From: JBBTTS01 sp038064135 | GTDB lineage: Bacteria > Patescibacteriota > Saccharimonadia > Saccharimonadales > OMJO01 | DNA: 36,527 bases | NCBI GenBank assembly: GCA_038064135.1 | Contig: JBBTTS010000048.1 | Span: 1-36,527, forward strand | Direction: 5' to 3' | The notes under the pieces: generated by a model | What the model was told of the DNA's origin: nothing | What the model saw: the letters and a program-made list of their open reading frames with translations, nothing else | Databases searched by the model: none | Shown here: in pieces, positions 7,208 through 15,076 of the stretch | Layout of the letters: each line of letters begins with the position of its first letter | How positions within the stretch are numbered: position 1 is the stretch's first letter | Translations under genes and position numbers: made by a program

Positions 7208-9535
7208 TTATTCGATGTGCTGCAACTTTTGCTGGGTGTAGCGTTCTGCAGCTAATCGTGTTAGTTCGGGGTCTTCGTCGCTATTTACAAATTTCATTGA
7301 TTCGCCAATTAATGGGTGTACTTCGCAAAGTTTTTCATGCATTAAATTTACCAACTTTCGGTAACCCGGATGGCCTTGTGGCGTAGTGCGTAGTTCGTGA
7401 TGGTGAAATGCTTGCCTGGCGTTATATGTTACCTTCCATCGCATTTTGTGCCCTAAAAGAGTTGCGTATTGAGCCTCTAACAGATAGCCTGCTGACTGTA
7501 AATTACTGTAAAGCTCTAAACTAATGTCAAAGCAATCCTGATAAATTTCTTGTAAACTAGCTTTTTCGATTAATTCTGGAATTTCGTAGCCCATACGCGG
7601 CGATAACTGCTGCCATTCCAGTGCGTCAACAATGCGGTGTCTTTGTAGGTCACGAAAAATACCATAGTCGCACACTAAATCCCAGCTGTAGTGAGCTTTT
7701 TCGATGGCACGTCCAGGCTTGTGGCGCCTATTAAATCGCTCGCCAAAATATGTTTTAAAGGCTTTTTCACGTTTTTGGTAGCTCCAACCTGAAATTTCTT
7801 TTTTTAATTCTTCTAGCGATAAATCACTGTGTTCATATAATATATCGGGTAATAGGTCTAGCTCATTTTTCGGCCAATATTCGTTTAATCTGACTGGTTC
7901 GGAAAAGTCAGTAGTTCTTGATTTAATATTATTATTTACAGTTGCTTTTACGGCCTGAAAGGTTTCAGCGCGGTAACCTTGCCAAGCTAAACCTCTTTCT
8001 GGTATGTCAGCCCTTTCTAGAAATACTGGTATAGATTTTCGAGCTTCGGCAAGTAAATTTTGGCCCACTTCGTTCGCTTCGGGTAATTCATCGCTTCTTA
8101 GGTGCATAATCAAACTTTCCAGGGCTTGACCTGATGCGAAAATTCCTACTGTAGAAGTTGTTGCTACTGGCAGGACAGGGCGTGCTGCGTCACAGGCTTG
8201 CGCTCTGGTGGCGGCTTTCCAAGCTGTGTCACGATTTTCGGCTGACTCAGTACTTGTTTTTCTGACGTAATCTGTCAACTTGTGGACAAGCTCGGAATAT
8301 TTATCGAATATTGTGTCCATTTGTATTTTATAATTGTTTTTAACACTATCTTTTAAATAAGCAGGCGTGAAATATTTATAATTACCGTTTTGGTCTTTTT
8401 GGTCGAAAAATATGTACCTCGTGCTTTGTTCTAGGTAAGCCGCTAAACGACCCCATTCCAATTTTTTAGTTAGTAAATTCGAAGCGTTTTCGACAACCAG
8501 GTGCTGGCCAACCAACTGCTGTACAGAATCATCGCCATATGCCGTAATTACGCGATTCAGTAACTGCTGGTCTTTTCCGTTTCGTTCGGTAAATTCATCT
8601 AAAATAGTGATTCGCATATCATCCCCCCGTCGACTCAGTCTGGCCATGGCTGCGGCTATAGTTGAAGTACTCAGTTTGTCGGTGAACCCATAAACATTAC
8701 TATCGATATTTGTTACCGTATTCTCTAAGTATTTGTATCCACTCGGTGTTATTTTGTAAGTCCCGTTTTTAAGTTTTTCTAGATATGGATCTGTAGGAAT
8801 GTTTTGCGTGAAAGTTATAGGTGGTGCTTGCAGCGGTGCGGAATTTAGGGGTTTTTTTTGCAATATTTCAGCAACACTGGCAGCTGGTGTTTCATGTTTA
8901 GCGGCTTGTCTGGTCGCCAAGACTGGTGTGACTAGTTGCCAGATATCATCAGTAATTTCTTCAATTGATTTTGTAGCAAAAACTACTGGAAAATTACGCT
9001 TTTTAGCTTCTAGTAAATATCCCGTTCGACAACGTTCTAAAAATTCCACATCAAGGTTGTCAAATCTTTCAGCACTAAACCGGCTGCGTGTTCGCTCTTG
9101 AATAACGTTCACAGGTGCATCTAAAATAACCGTCAGATCAGGTTCATTCTCGCCGACAGCAAATTTTATTATTTGCTCGATACTTTCGTAGCTAGCAATA
9201 TCACCTCTACCATAAAACTGCATAACCAAAGTGGATAAATAACTTCTGTCTACCAAGCAAATTATGCCAGAATCAACACACTGCCTAATAACGTCCAAAG
9301 ACAGTGCTCGGGCGGCATTATAAAGTAGTACCTCGGATTTTGTATTTAAGGGGTAATGTGGGTCTTGAGTAATCTGCCTAATGGCTCGGGCCGTCAGATG
9401 ACTTTGACTGTCGGGTTCACGTAGCAATCTAACAGGTAATCCAGCACTCTTTAAGCGATTAGCTAGGTGACCAAGCTGAACGGTCTTGCCTACGCCTTGG
9501 GGCCCTTCTAAAACTATGTATTTGCCTTTATTCAT
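7208..9535 (-). CDS. Fused thymidylate kinase and double ThyX-like thymidylate synthase
   Basis: 775 residues combining two consecutive steps of dTTP synthesis. Residues 1-205 are a complete thymidylate kinase: P-loop GPQGVGKT (11-18), DRS (96-98), lid RTRSRFSAERFDN (148-160). After a Pro/Ala linker (about 206-245) come two ThyX-like halves. The first (about 250-520) has GDDSV (334-338), EQSTRY (369-374) and ARPVLPVAT (451-459). The second (about 600-760) has QRHR (631-634), then QQLSPRMGYEIP (642-653) and a divergent C-terminal motif around ELRTTPQGHPGYRKL. ThyX makes dTMP from dUMP with FAD and methylenetetrahydrofolate; the kinase would pass dTMP to dTDP. Canonical ThyX has RHR and SxRY in one motif; here they are spread over the two halves. 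It overlaps dcd by 8 bp, so the two are coupled. Each domain family is clear; activity of the ThyX part is inferred. Confidence 0.88.
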   Translation of the reverse strand: MNKGKYIVLEGPQGVGKTVQLGHLANRLKSAGLPVRLLREPDSQSHLTARAIRQITQDPHYPLNTKSEVLLYNAARALSLDVIRQCVDSGIICLVDRSYLSTLVMQFYGRGDIASYESIEQIIKFAVGENEPDLTVILDAPVNVIQERTRSRFSAERFDNLDVEFLERCRTGYLLEAKKRNFPVVFATKSIEEITDDIWQLVTPVLATRQAAKHETPAASVAEILQKKPLNSAPLQAPPITFTQNIPTDPYLEKLKNGTYKITPSGYKYLENTVTNIDSNVYGFTDKLSTSTIAAAMARLSRRGDDMRITILDEFTERNGKDQQLLNRVITAYGDDSVQQLVGQHLVVENASNLLTKKLEWGRLAAYLEQSTRYIFFDQKDQNGNYKYFTPAYLKDSVKNNYKIQMDTIFDKYSELVHKLTDYVRKTSTESAENRDTAWKAATRAQACDAARPVLPVATTSTVGIFASGQALESLIMHLRSDELPEANEVGQNLLAEARKSIPVFLERADIPERGLAWQGYRAETFQAVKATVNNNIKSRTTDFSEPVRLNEYWPKNELDLLPDILYEHSDLSLEELKKEISGWSYQKREKAFKTYFGERFNRRHKPGRAIEKAHYSWDLVCDYGIFRDLQRHRIVDALEWQQLSPRMGYEIPELIEKASLQEIYQDCFDISLELYSNLQSAGYLLEAQYATLLGHKMRWKVTYNARQAFHHHELRTTPQGHPGYRKLVNLMHEKLCEVHPLIGESMKFVNSDEDPELTRLAAERYTQQKLQHIE

Positions 9536-10241
9536 AACTTAAGCCTTCAATTTTGATAGGTAATTGCCTGGTGTCTCGATAAGCTTGCGGCAACATCATA
9601 TCTGGTGACCATATTTTAATTAATGTTTCTAAATCTGTACTGGATTGATATTTACCGCTAAAACCACTATCTCGGCCAGCGCCATAGTTGCCTTCAACTG
9701 GGCCGGTTTGGTGAAATATTGCCTGGGCAATTCGTTCGCCCACCGGTAAAAGAACAGTTTCTCGCTGATTTAAATTAAAAATCTCCAAGGTAAGTCTATT
9801 TATATAACCTGGGTCTATCCAACCTGCGTCAAAACATACCGCAATACCGTTCCTACCCCAGCTAGAACGACTTTTTAATTCGGGTGCACCTGGTGGTAAT
9901 ATTCCAAAAAACTCGTGCGTGTGAGCCAGTATTCGTTCACCTGGCTTAAGAGCAATTACCGGATGCTCTGGCGGAATATTGGTTAACAATCGCATGCCGT
10001 TCAATTTACACCATTGCTCGTGACTTAGTGCCTTGTATGGTCCATCAAAATAGCGCTCTACGTCCTCACGGTCAAACGGGTTATATATGGTTCGATCATT
10101 AGTCCGCTCAGTTCTGTAATAGTAATGGCCTAGTGTGACATCTAAGCTAGCGTGACTTATATGTTTAGGGTTAAAGGGTGTACAAACAATATGCCCAGAT
10201 TTTATTGCTTCACGTATTTGCGAGTTGCTATAAACCCCCAA
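9528..10241 (-). CDS. dcd: dCTP deaminase (dUTPase-fold)
   Basis: Trimeric enzyme that deaminates dCTP to dUTP; some members also release dUMP. 237 residues, somewhat longer than the usual 190. Visible motifs: SLDVTLG near 32, ELKSRSSWGRNGI near 121-133 (catalytic and phosphate-contacting region), AGWIDPGYINRLTLEIFN near 138-155, and a C-terminal YGAGRDSGFSGKYQSS. A longer insert lies between strands around 50-85 (NPFDREDVERYFDGPYKALS). The start is TTG (10239-10241), with GGAGGG 12 bases upstream; no in-frame ATG fits better. The 8-bp overlap with tmk::thyX indicates translational coupling and a joint role in supplying dUMP for dTMP synthesis. Whether it is monofunctional or bifunctional cannot be told from sequence alone. 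Confidence 0.92.
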   Translation of the reverse strand: MGVYSNSQIREAIKSGHIVCTPFNPKHISHASLDVTLGHYYYRTERTNDRTIYNPFDREDVERYFDGPYKALSHEQWCKLNGMRLLTNIPPEHPVIALKPGERILAHTHEFFGILPPGAPELKSRSSWGRNGIAVCFDAGWIDPGYINRLTLEIFNLNQRETVLLPVGERIAQAIFHQTGPVEGNYGAGRDSGFSGKYQSSTDLETLIKIWSPDMMLPQAYRDTRQLPIKIEGLSYE

Positions 10242-10271
10242 GTTTACTCGTCTCCCTCCAAATCAAACTAT

Positions 10272-10301
10272 ATTGTACGATTTGACAAAAGCATGACGCA
10301 A
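10272..10301 (-). promoter_or_regulatory. Likely promoter of dcd-tmk::thyX
   Basis: On the minus strand TTGCGT (10301-10296), 18-base spacer, TACAAT (10277-10272), about 30 bp before the TTG start of dcd. The match is moderate. The rest of the 170-bp gap between rplA and dcd shows no other feature. Confidence 0.45.
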
Positions 10302-10411
10302 GCCCGTGGTGATCTTTTTTGTTGTATTTTTGCAGAATATGTCGACTATATATAAATCTAATCTAGAAAAGTCTACCAAAGGGCAGATCTAAAAGATATA
10401 CCGAATGCTAT

Positions 10412-11374
10412 TTACAGTTCGCTGTGCAGCAGAGGAATACTTGGGCCCATAGTCGAGCCGAGATAGATACTTTTCACGAAAGTTCCCTTAACACTGGCAG
10501 GTTTAGCCGATCTGATACTTTCAAAAATTGCCTTAACATTAAGGAGTAACTTGTCAGTTCCAAAGCTAACTTTGCCAATGCTTAGGTGGATAATACCGGT
10601 GCTATCAACTCGGTACTCTACCTTACCAGCTTTAGCTTCGGTTACAGCTTTGGTGATATCAGTAGCTACAGTACCGCTTTTTGGGTTGGGCATTAAGCCT
10701 TTCGGACCCAGTAATTTGGCATACTTACCAAGTTTGGGCATAAAAGCTGGCGCGGCAATCAAAATATCAAAATTTAGCTCTGATTTATCGAGTTGTTGCA
10801 TAAATTCGTCACTCGCGGCAATATCAGCTCCAGCCTTTTTTGCTTTGGCTACATCATCGGCATCAGCAAATACGGCAATTTTTACTGTTTTACCACTACC
10901 AGCTGGCAATACCACAGTTTGGCGAATGTTTTGGCCGGCCTGGCGCGGGTCAACGTTTAGACGAAGATGAAGCTCCACACTGGCATCAAATTTGACTGTC
11001 GAAGTATTAATCGCCAATTCAATTGCCTCTGGGAGTGTGTACTCTTTATCTTTTTCGATTAGTTCGGCCGATTTTCTATATGATTTACTGCGGCGTTCCA
11101 GTCGTGTTCTGGCTGGTTTTGTTAGCAATTTTGGTTTAGATTCAGCCTCGACAGCGTCTTCTTTAGCTTTTGCTTTTCGCTCTTCTTTGGCAACCTTCTT
11201 TTCTACTTCCTTAATAGCTTTTTCACTGCGTTTGCCAGCTTTGGCGGTAGCCTTCTTTTTTACAGTTGCATCTGTTGTTTCAGCAATTTCTGTAACTGCT
11301 TCGTTAGCTAAAGAAGCGTCAATTACTATTTCTTCAGTTTTCTTTTTAGTTATAGTCTTTTTGGCTTCTGCCAT
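10412..11374 (-). CDS. rplA: 50S ribosomal protein uL1 with long basic N-terminal extension
   Basis: L1 stalk protein, which binds 23S rRNA and, in many bacteria, represses its own operon. 320 residues against a usual 230. The extra roughly 90 N-terminal residues are low-complexity Lys/Ala/Glu (for example KKATAKAGKRSEKAIKEVEK) and likely disordered or coiled. The conserved part begins at about RSKSYRKSAELIEKDKEYTL. It contains LHLRLNVDPRQAGQNIRQTV, KLLGPKGLMPNPKSGTV and GKVEYRVDSTGIIHLSIGK. The ATG at 11372-11374 is preceded by GGAGATAACCC. It lies third in rplK-orf120-rplA. The extension is in frame from a good start, so it is probably real. Confidence 0.96.
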   Translation of the reverse strand: MAEAKKTITKKKTEEIVIDASLANEAVTEIAETTDATVKKKATAKAGKRSEKAIKEVEKKVAKEERKAKAKEDAVEAESKPKLLTKPARTRLERRSKSYRKSAELIEKDKEYTLPEAIELAINTSTVKFDASVELHLRLNVDPRQAGQNIRQTVVLPAGSGKTVKIAVFADADDVAKAKKAGADIAASDEFMQQLDKSELNFDILIAAPAFMPKLGKYAKLLGPKGLMPNPKSGTVATDITKAVTEAKAGKVEYRVDSTGIIHLSIGKVSFGTDKLLLNVKAIFESIRSAKPASVKGTFVKSIYLGSTMGPSIPLLHSEL

Positions 11375-11438
11375 GGGTTATCTCCTTCGTGGTACAAACC
11401 TCGCTGTCCAGCGAGTCCCACAAATATTAAATTAGTAC

Positions 11439-11801
11439 TTATTTACCGTCCGTAACTTGGCTATCGCCTTCAAAAAACAAAGCGTCTGAAAATGCTGTTG
11501 GCAATAACTCCCCGGGAGTCAAATTTTCCCTTGCTGCTTGGGCTCGTGAAATAAGTTCAGCCGTTGGGTAGCCGTTTTCGTCGTATACGGGTTTTACTTC
11601 TACTAATACGCTTGTTGGTATGCCAAGTGCCTGTAAATATGCCTCAGCAGCACCACGTTTAGATAGTTCGTAAAGCCTCTGTGCAGTATTTATATGGCCG
11701 TCAATTGTTTTTGAACTTGCGCCGTTCAGAATCATGCGTTCTGCCCAACCTGGAAATTCGACATCGTGTGGAAGTGAAAACCAATTTTCCCCGGTTGTCA
11801 C
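11439..11801 (-). CDS. Hypothetical protein inserted between rplK and rplA
   Basis: 120 residues, not recognised. The start is GTG (11801-11799), directly adjacent to the rplK stop codon (TAA then GTG), so it would be translated by coupling. The product begins MTTGENWFSLPHDVEFPGWA. It has a helical middle (INTAQRLYELSKRGAAEAYL) and an acidic, Pro-containing end. No membrane span or cysteine cluster. The 64-bp gap to rplA contains the rplA ribosome binding site. rplK and rplA are adjacent in most bacteria, so an intervening gene is unusual. Codon use and the absence of overlap with other frames favour a real gene, but conservation is not known. Confidence 0.6.
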   Translation of the reverse strand: MTTGENWFSLPHDVEFPGWAERMILNGASSKTIDGHINTAQRLYELSKRGAAEAYLQALGIPTSVLVEVKPVYDENGYPTAELISRAQAARENLTPGELLPTAFSDALFFEGDSQVTDGK

Positions 11802-12233
11802 TTAAGCTTCAACCTCCACACCCATGCTACGGGCGGTGCCAGCCACTATCTTTTTAACAGCAGGAATGTCGTCGGTATTCATGTCTCGAGCTTTAGCTTC
11901 GGCAATTTCAGTTAGTGCCGCGTCGCTTAATTTCTTCTCGATCTTTTCACTATTTGGCTTGCCAGACCCTTTTTGGATACCAAGTTTGGCACGAATCAGG
12001 TCATCAGTTGGTTCACCAACAACCCTAAATGCCATAGTGCGGTCGTCATAAATTGTAATATGGGCTGTGACCATTTTTCCTTGGTATTCTTTAGTTGCTT
12101 CATTGAATGGGTTAATGAAGTCCATCATATTCACTCCGTATTGACCAAGTGTACTGCCGACAGGAGGTGCAGCACTTGCTTGTCCGCCACGAATTTTCAA
12201 CTTTAAATTAGCTTTTACGACCTTCTCGGCCAT
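11802..12233 (-). CDS. rplK: 50S ribosomal protein uL11
   Basis: L11 forms the GTPase-associated centre together with 23S rRNA. 143 residues, normal length. The N-terminal domain has LKIRGGQASAAPPVGSTLGQ (the proline-rich loop) and YGVNMMDFINPFNEAT. The C-terminal RNA-binding domain ends with DMNTDDIPAVKKIVAGTARS followed by MGVEVEA. The ATG at 12231-12233 has AGGAGTTTACC upstream. It is first in rplK-orf120-rplA, behind its own promoter (12299-12327) and a leader with a hairpin, where L1 control would be expected. Confidence 0.98.
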   Translation of the reverse strand: MAEKVVKANLKLKIRGGQASAAPPVGSTLGQYGVNMMDFINPFNEATKEYQGKMVTAHITIYDDRTMAFRVVGEPTDDLIRAKLGIQKGSGKPNSEKIEKKLSDAALTEIAEAKARDMNTDDIPAVKKIVAGTARSMGVEVEA

Positions 12234-12259
12234 GGTAAACTCCTATTTCCTTGCATTTT

Positions 12260-12293
12260 GGGTTACTGAAGCTTGTAACCCTTGTGCGTAACC
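12260..12293 (-). promoter_or_regulatory. rplK leader hairpin
   Basis: In the RNA, GGUUAC (12293-12288) near the predicted 5' end is repeated as GGGUUAC (12281-12275), followed by GUAACCC (12266-12260). The second copy and GUAACCC form a perfect 7-bp hairpin; the first copy could compete for the same arm. It may be the site where L1 represses the operon, but no known L1-binding consensus was identified. Confidence 0.45.
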
Positions 12294-12298
12294 TGTTA

Positions 12299-12327
12299 AT
12301 TATAGCAATTATTACTCAGATTGTCTA
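12299..12327 (-). promoter_or_regulatory. Promoter of rplK-orf120-rplA
   Basis: Minus strand TAGACA (12327-12322), 17-base spacer, perfect TATAAT (12304-12299), giving a start near 12292 and a leader of about 60 bases. It implies that rplKA is transcribed independently of secE-nusG. Confidence 0.75.
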
Positions 12328-12437
12328 TCTAGATTTGCTAATGGGTGGTAAGTTTTTGCTTGATTTTGAGAGAAGGATTGATTTAGTGCTGAATCTCCGC
12401 CAATCAAAATTCCCAAAATAGTTCCAGAATAAATCAT
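12312..12437 (-). CDS. Possible 41-residue small protein between nusG and rplK
   Basis: The 265-bp gap between nusG and rplK holds an open frame on the minus strand. With ATG at 12435-12437 it gives 41 residues beginning MIYSGTILGILIGGDSALNQ, a Gly/Ile-rich hydrophobic start followed by a polar tail. The frame stays open upstream without an ATG to the end of nusG. The upstream GGTGGTGG is a poor ribosome binding site, and the 3' end overlaps the -35 box of the rplK promoter. It may be a small membrane peptide or chance. Confidence 0.25.
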   Translation of the reverse strand: MIYSGTILGILIGGDSALNQSFSQNQAKTYHPLANLDRQSE

Positions 12438-12498
12438 GCCACCACCAATTAAGAACTCAATAACTTCTGAGGAGTCTCCGCTTTCCGGTGGTTCGCTT

Positions 12499-13041
12499 CT
12501 ATACTCGTTTTACCTGTAAGCTGTCGAGTTCAACCGGAGTTTCGCGACCGAACATATTCACAAGTACTTTAAGCTTGCCCTTTTGGGGGTCAATTTCGTT
12601 AACACTACCGTCAAAACCTTTAAACGGTCCATCTGTAATATTTACTACCTCACCAATATTAAAGTCAATCTTGTGCTTCGGTTCAGCGCGACCCATTCGT
12701 TTCATGATTTTTTCGATTTCCTCTGGACTAATCGGAGTTGGTTCGCTACCACTACCTACAAAGCCAGTAACACTGGGAGTGTTTCGTACGATATACCAGG
12801 CATCTTCAGTCATTTTGATTTGCACCAACACATAGCCCTGGAAAATTCGCTTTTCAACAACTTTTCGCTTGCCGTTTTTTACTTCAATCATCTTTTCTTT
12901 TGGTACTAAAACCTGAAAGATTTTGTCCTTCATGTCTAAACTTTCGGCACGTTGGCGAATACTTTCAGCAACTTTTTCTTCATAACCGCTGTAGGTGTGA
13001 ATGGCGTACCACTGTTTTTGAGAATCGTATCTTTTACTCAT
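12499..13041 (-). CDS. nusG: Transcription termination/antitermination factor NusG
   Basis: Binds RNA polymerase at the clamp and links it to Rho or the ribosome. 180 residues, normal length. The NGN domain has QKQWYAIHTYSGYEEKVAES and FQGYVLVQIKMTEDAWYIVR; the C-terminal KOW domain has GEVVNITDGPFKGFDGSV and VLVNMFGRETPVELD. The ATG follows AAGGAAAGGTTGATTTGATTC. It lies 19 bp after secE in a secE-nusG unit, as in most bacteria. Confidence 0.98.
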   Translation of the reverse strand: MSKRYDSQKQWYAIHTYSGYEEKVAESIRQRAESLDMKDKIFQVLVPKEKMIEVKNGKRKVVEKRIFQGYVLVQIKMTEDAWYIVRNTPSVTGFVGSGSEPTPISPEEIEKIMKRMGRAEPKHKIDFNIGEVVNITDGPFKGFDGSVNEIDPQKGKLKVLVNMFGRETPVELDSLQVKRV

Positions 13042-13060
13042 GAATCAAATCAACCTTTCC

Positions 13061-13450
13061 TTATTTGAGTAGTAATTGTTTAAAGGTACGCTCTAACCCA
13101 AAATCGACGACCGCAACAATAAGGCCAAAACTAACAGCAAATATAAAAACTGCCAGCGTTAAACGCAGGGTCTCGCGGCGATTAGGCCACTTTACCTGGC
13201 GAACCTCGGCCCACGCGTCTCGGAAGTATTTAGGGATAAATCTACGGCGCTTGTTTAGAAATTGGCCCAAACGATTGTCTGGTAAGGGCAGATAATATTC
13301 TTTTTGGCCAAAAGTTCTGGCCTTGCCTATGGGTTTAGTTACTTTGCTAGCCGTTTGCTTCAAACGCCTTGGTTTTGGCTTTGCAGACGAAGCAGCCTGA
13401 GCTTGTTGGCGCAGGGTTTCTGGCTTTTTCTTTATCGGATTCTTGGCCAC
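13061..13450 (-). CDS. secE: Preprotein translocase subunit SecE with N-terminal extension
   Basis: Essential SecYEG subunit. 129 residues, about twice the minimal form. The conserved C-terminal part has the amphipathic helix YFRDAWAEVRQVKWPNRRET followed by a single membrane span LTLAVFIFAVSFGLIVAVVDF (split after position 20 of this stretch). The first 70 residues are very basic (KPKPRRLKQTASKVTK) and probably disordered. It heads the secE-nusG unit behind a promoter at 13505-13533. rpmG, which often precedes secE, is found instead at 34.9 kb next to tRNA-Thr. Confidence 0.96.
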   Translation of the reverse strand: MAKNPIKKKPETLRQQAQAASSAKPKPRRLKQTASKVTKPIGKARTFGQKEYYLPLPDNRLGQFLNKRRRFIPKYFRDAWAEVRQVKWPNRRETLRLTLAVFIFAVSFGLIVAVVDFGLERTFKQLLLK

Positions 13451-13504
13451 GTTAATTAAATCTCCAATTAAAAAGACCTACTATTTGTAGATCTGCACTT
13501 GTCA

Positions 13505-13533
13505 AGCATAGATGATATAAAAATTTTAGTCAA
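13505..13533 (-). promoter_or_regulatory. Promoter of secE-nusG
   Basis: Minus strand TTGACT (13533-13528), 17-base spacer, TATGCT (13510-13505), about 55 bp before secE. The same gap must also hold the start signals of the divergent glycosyltransferase gene, for which no clear promoter was seen. Confidence 0.6.
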
Positions 13534-13576
13534 TAGCTGAAAATTTAGTTCAAAAAAGGTTATCATTAATCTAGTC

Positions 13577-15076
13577 ATGATTTATACTTTGATTTTAAGT
13601 TTTATTCTGGAATTAGTATTTTACCTAATACCCCCAGCTTTTCTCAAAAAACTTTTAGCAATTTTGGCAGGAATGTCGCTAATCGCGGCAGAATTGTTGG
13701 CTATAAATAGTAGGTCGGTTACACTCATTGGATTGTTGCTATTAGTCGGTTTATTCAGGGGCGTGAACATAGCCAGATTTTTAAAAGGTCGAATGCACAA
13801 TGCTTACCGTCAGCGTGTTTGTAAACGTACTAGCTTACACCTGCTTTTAGCAACTGTGTTAATTGTTAGCCTATTTTATCTACTAAGAATTAACGAACTT
13901 AACAGCTTTTTACTTACATTTGTTGCATTACAGCTTGTAGCGGCCGTTTCTATTTTAGTCATTCTTATCATTAATTTGTTGAGCTACCGCCGGAAACAAT
14001 TAACTGGATACCTAGCGGACAAAGAGCTTCCATCAGTAACGGTTGCAATACCTGCCAGAAATGAAACGGCCGACTTAACAAACTGCTTGCGTGGACTAAT
14101 AGCCAACGATTACCCAAAACTAGAGATTTTAGTATTAGATGATTGCTCTCAAGACAAAACCGCCGAGGTTATCAAGTCTTTTGCTCAAGACGGGGTGCGA
14201 TTTTTGCTGGGTCATCCAGCAGACAATAATTGGCTAGATAAAAATTTTGCATATCAGCAACTTCTAAACGAAGCCTCTGGCGAATTAATTTTATTCTGTG
14301 GAGTCGACACTCGCTTTGGGCCAGGAACCATCAGAGAGATGGTTAACACACTTTACGTTCAAAAAATCGATATGTTAAGTGTTTTACCGGTGCGGCATGT
14401 TAGTACGCCGTCTACTTCGTTAATTCAGCCGCTTAGGTATTGGTGGGAATTAGTGTTGCCACGCAATATTATGGGTCGTCCGGCTGTACTTAGCACCGTT
14501 TGGCTAATAAAAAACAGGGCTCTAAAAAATATGGGTGGATTTGATGCCGTAAAGCGATCTATATTGCCGGAAGCTTACTTTGCCAGGCGATTATTTGCTA
14601 AAAAATTATATAAATTTTTCCGTCATGATCAAAAATTGGATGTACAGACTTATAAAACATATCGGGACCAGCGCGAAACAGCCGTCAGAATGCGCTATCC
14701 TCAAGCCCACAAAAGACCCGAAATCGTGTTATTGCTAACGACTGTAGAACTATCATTGTTACTGTTGCCAATTGTTCAAGTCTTTGTATTTCTTGTAACC
14801 GGTAATGGGGTTATGGCAAAACTATCTATATTAACAACGTTGCTGCTAATAATTACCCATATTATGGTAGTTTACGTCAGCAATCCTGCAAACGTTGTCT
14901 TGGCTATGATGAATTTTCCGGTTGTTATAGTGACAGAACTAATTTTAGGAATATATTCGATGTATAAATACGAATTTTCAGAGATACTTTGGAAAGATCG
15001 AAACATTTGTATCCCAGTAATGCATGTATATTCACATATGCCAAAATTGACTGACATTAATACAGCTAAACATTAG
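13577..15076 (+). CDS. Membrane-bound family 2 glycosyltransferase
   Basis: 499 residues. About four N-terminal membrane spans (1-20, 25-62, 87-103, 110-136) precede a GT2 catalytic domain from about 152: SVTVAIPARNETADLTNCLR, acidic pair in LVLDDCSQD (188-189), and VDTRF (243-247) at the place of the metal-binding DxD. About three further spans follow between 365 and 470. This is the architecture of processive or lipid-linked sugar transferases that work on nucleotide sugars at the inner face of the membrane. The substrate is unknown. It is transcribed divergently from secE and converges with the histidine kinase gene, overlapping it tail to tail by 11 bp. Confidence 0.85.
   Translation: MIYTLILSFILELVFYLIPPAFLKKLLAILAGMSLIAAELLAINSRSVTLIGLLLLVGLFRGVNIARFLKGRMHNAYRQRVCKRTSLHLLLATVLIVSLFYLLRINELNSFLLTFVALQLVAAVSILVILIINLLSYRRKQLTGYLADKELPSVTVAIPARNETADLTNCLRGLIANDYPKLEILVLDDCSQDKTAEVIKSFAQDGVRFLLGHPADNNWLDKNFAYQQLLNEASGELILFCGVDTRFGPGTIREMVNTLYVQKIDMLSVLPVRHVSTPSTSLIQPLRYWWELVLPRNIMGRPAVLSTVWLIKNRALKNMGGFDAVKRSILPEAYFARRLFAKKLYKFFRHDQKLDVQTYKTYRDQRETAVRMRYPQAHKRPEIVLLLTTVELSLLLLPIVQVFVFLVTGNGVMAKLSILTTLLLIITHIMVVYVSNPANVVLAMMNFPVVIVTELILGIYSMYKYEFSEILWKDRNICIPVMHVYSHMPKLTDINTAKH

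Noticed and set aside
10551..11435. Two plus-strand open frames opposite rplA
   Set aside because: They are mirror readings of the Lys/Ala-rich L1 gene; no ribosome binding sites or recognisable domains.
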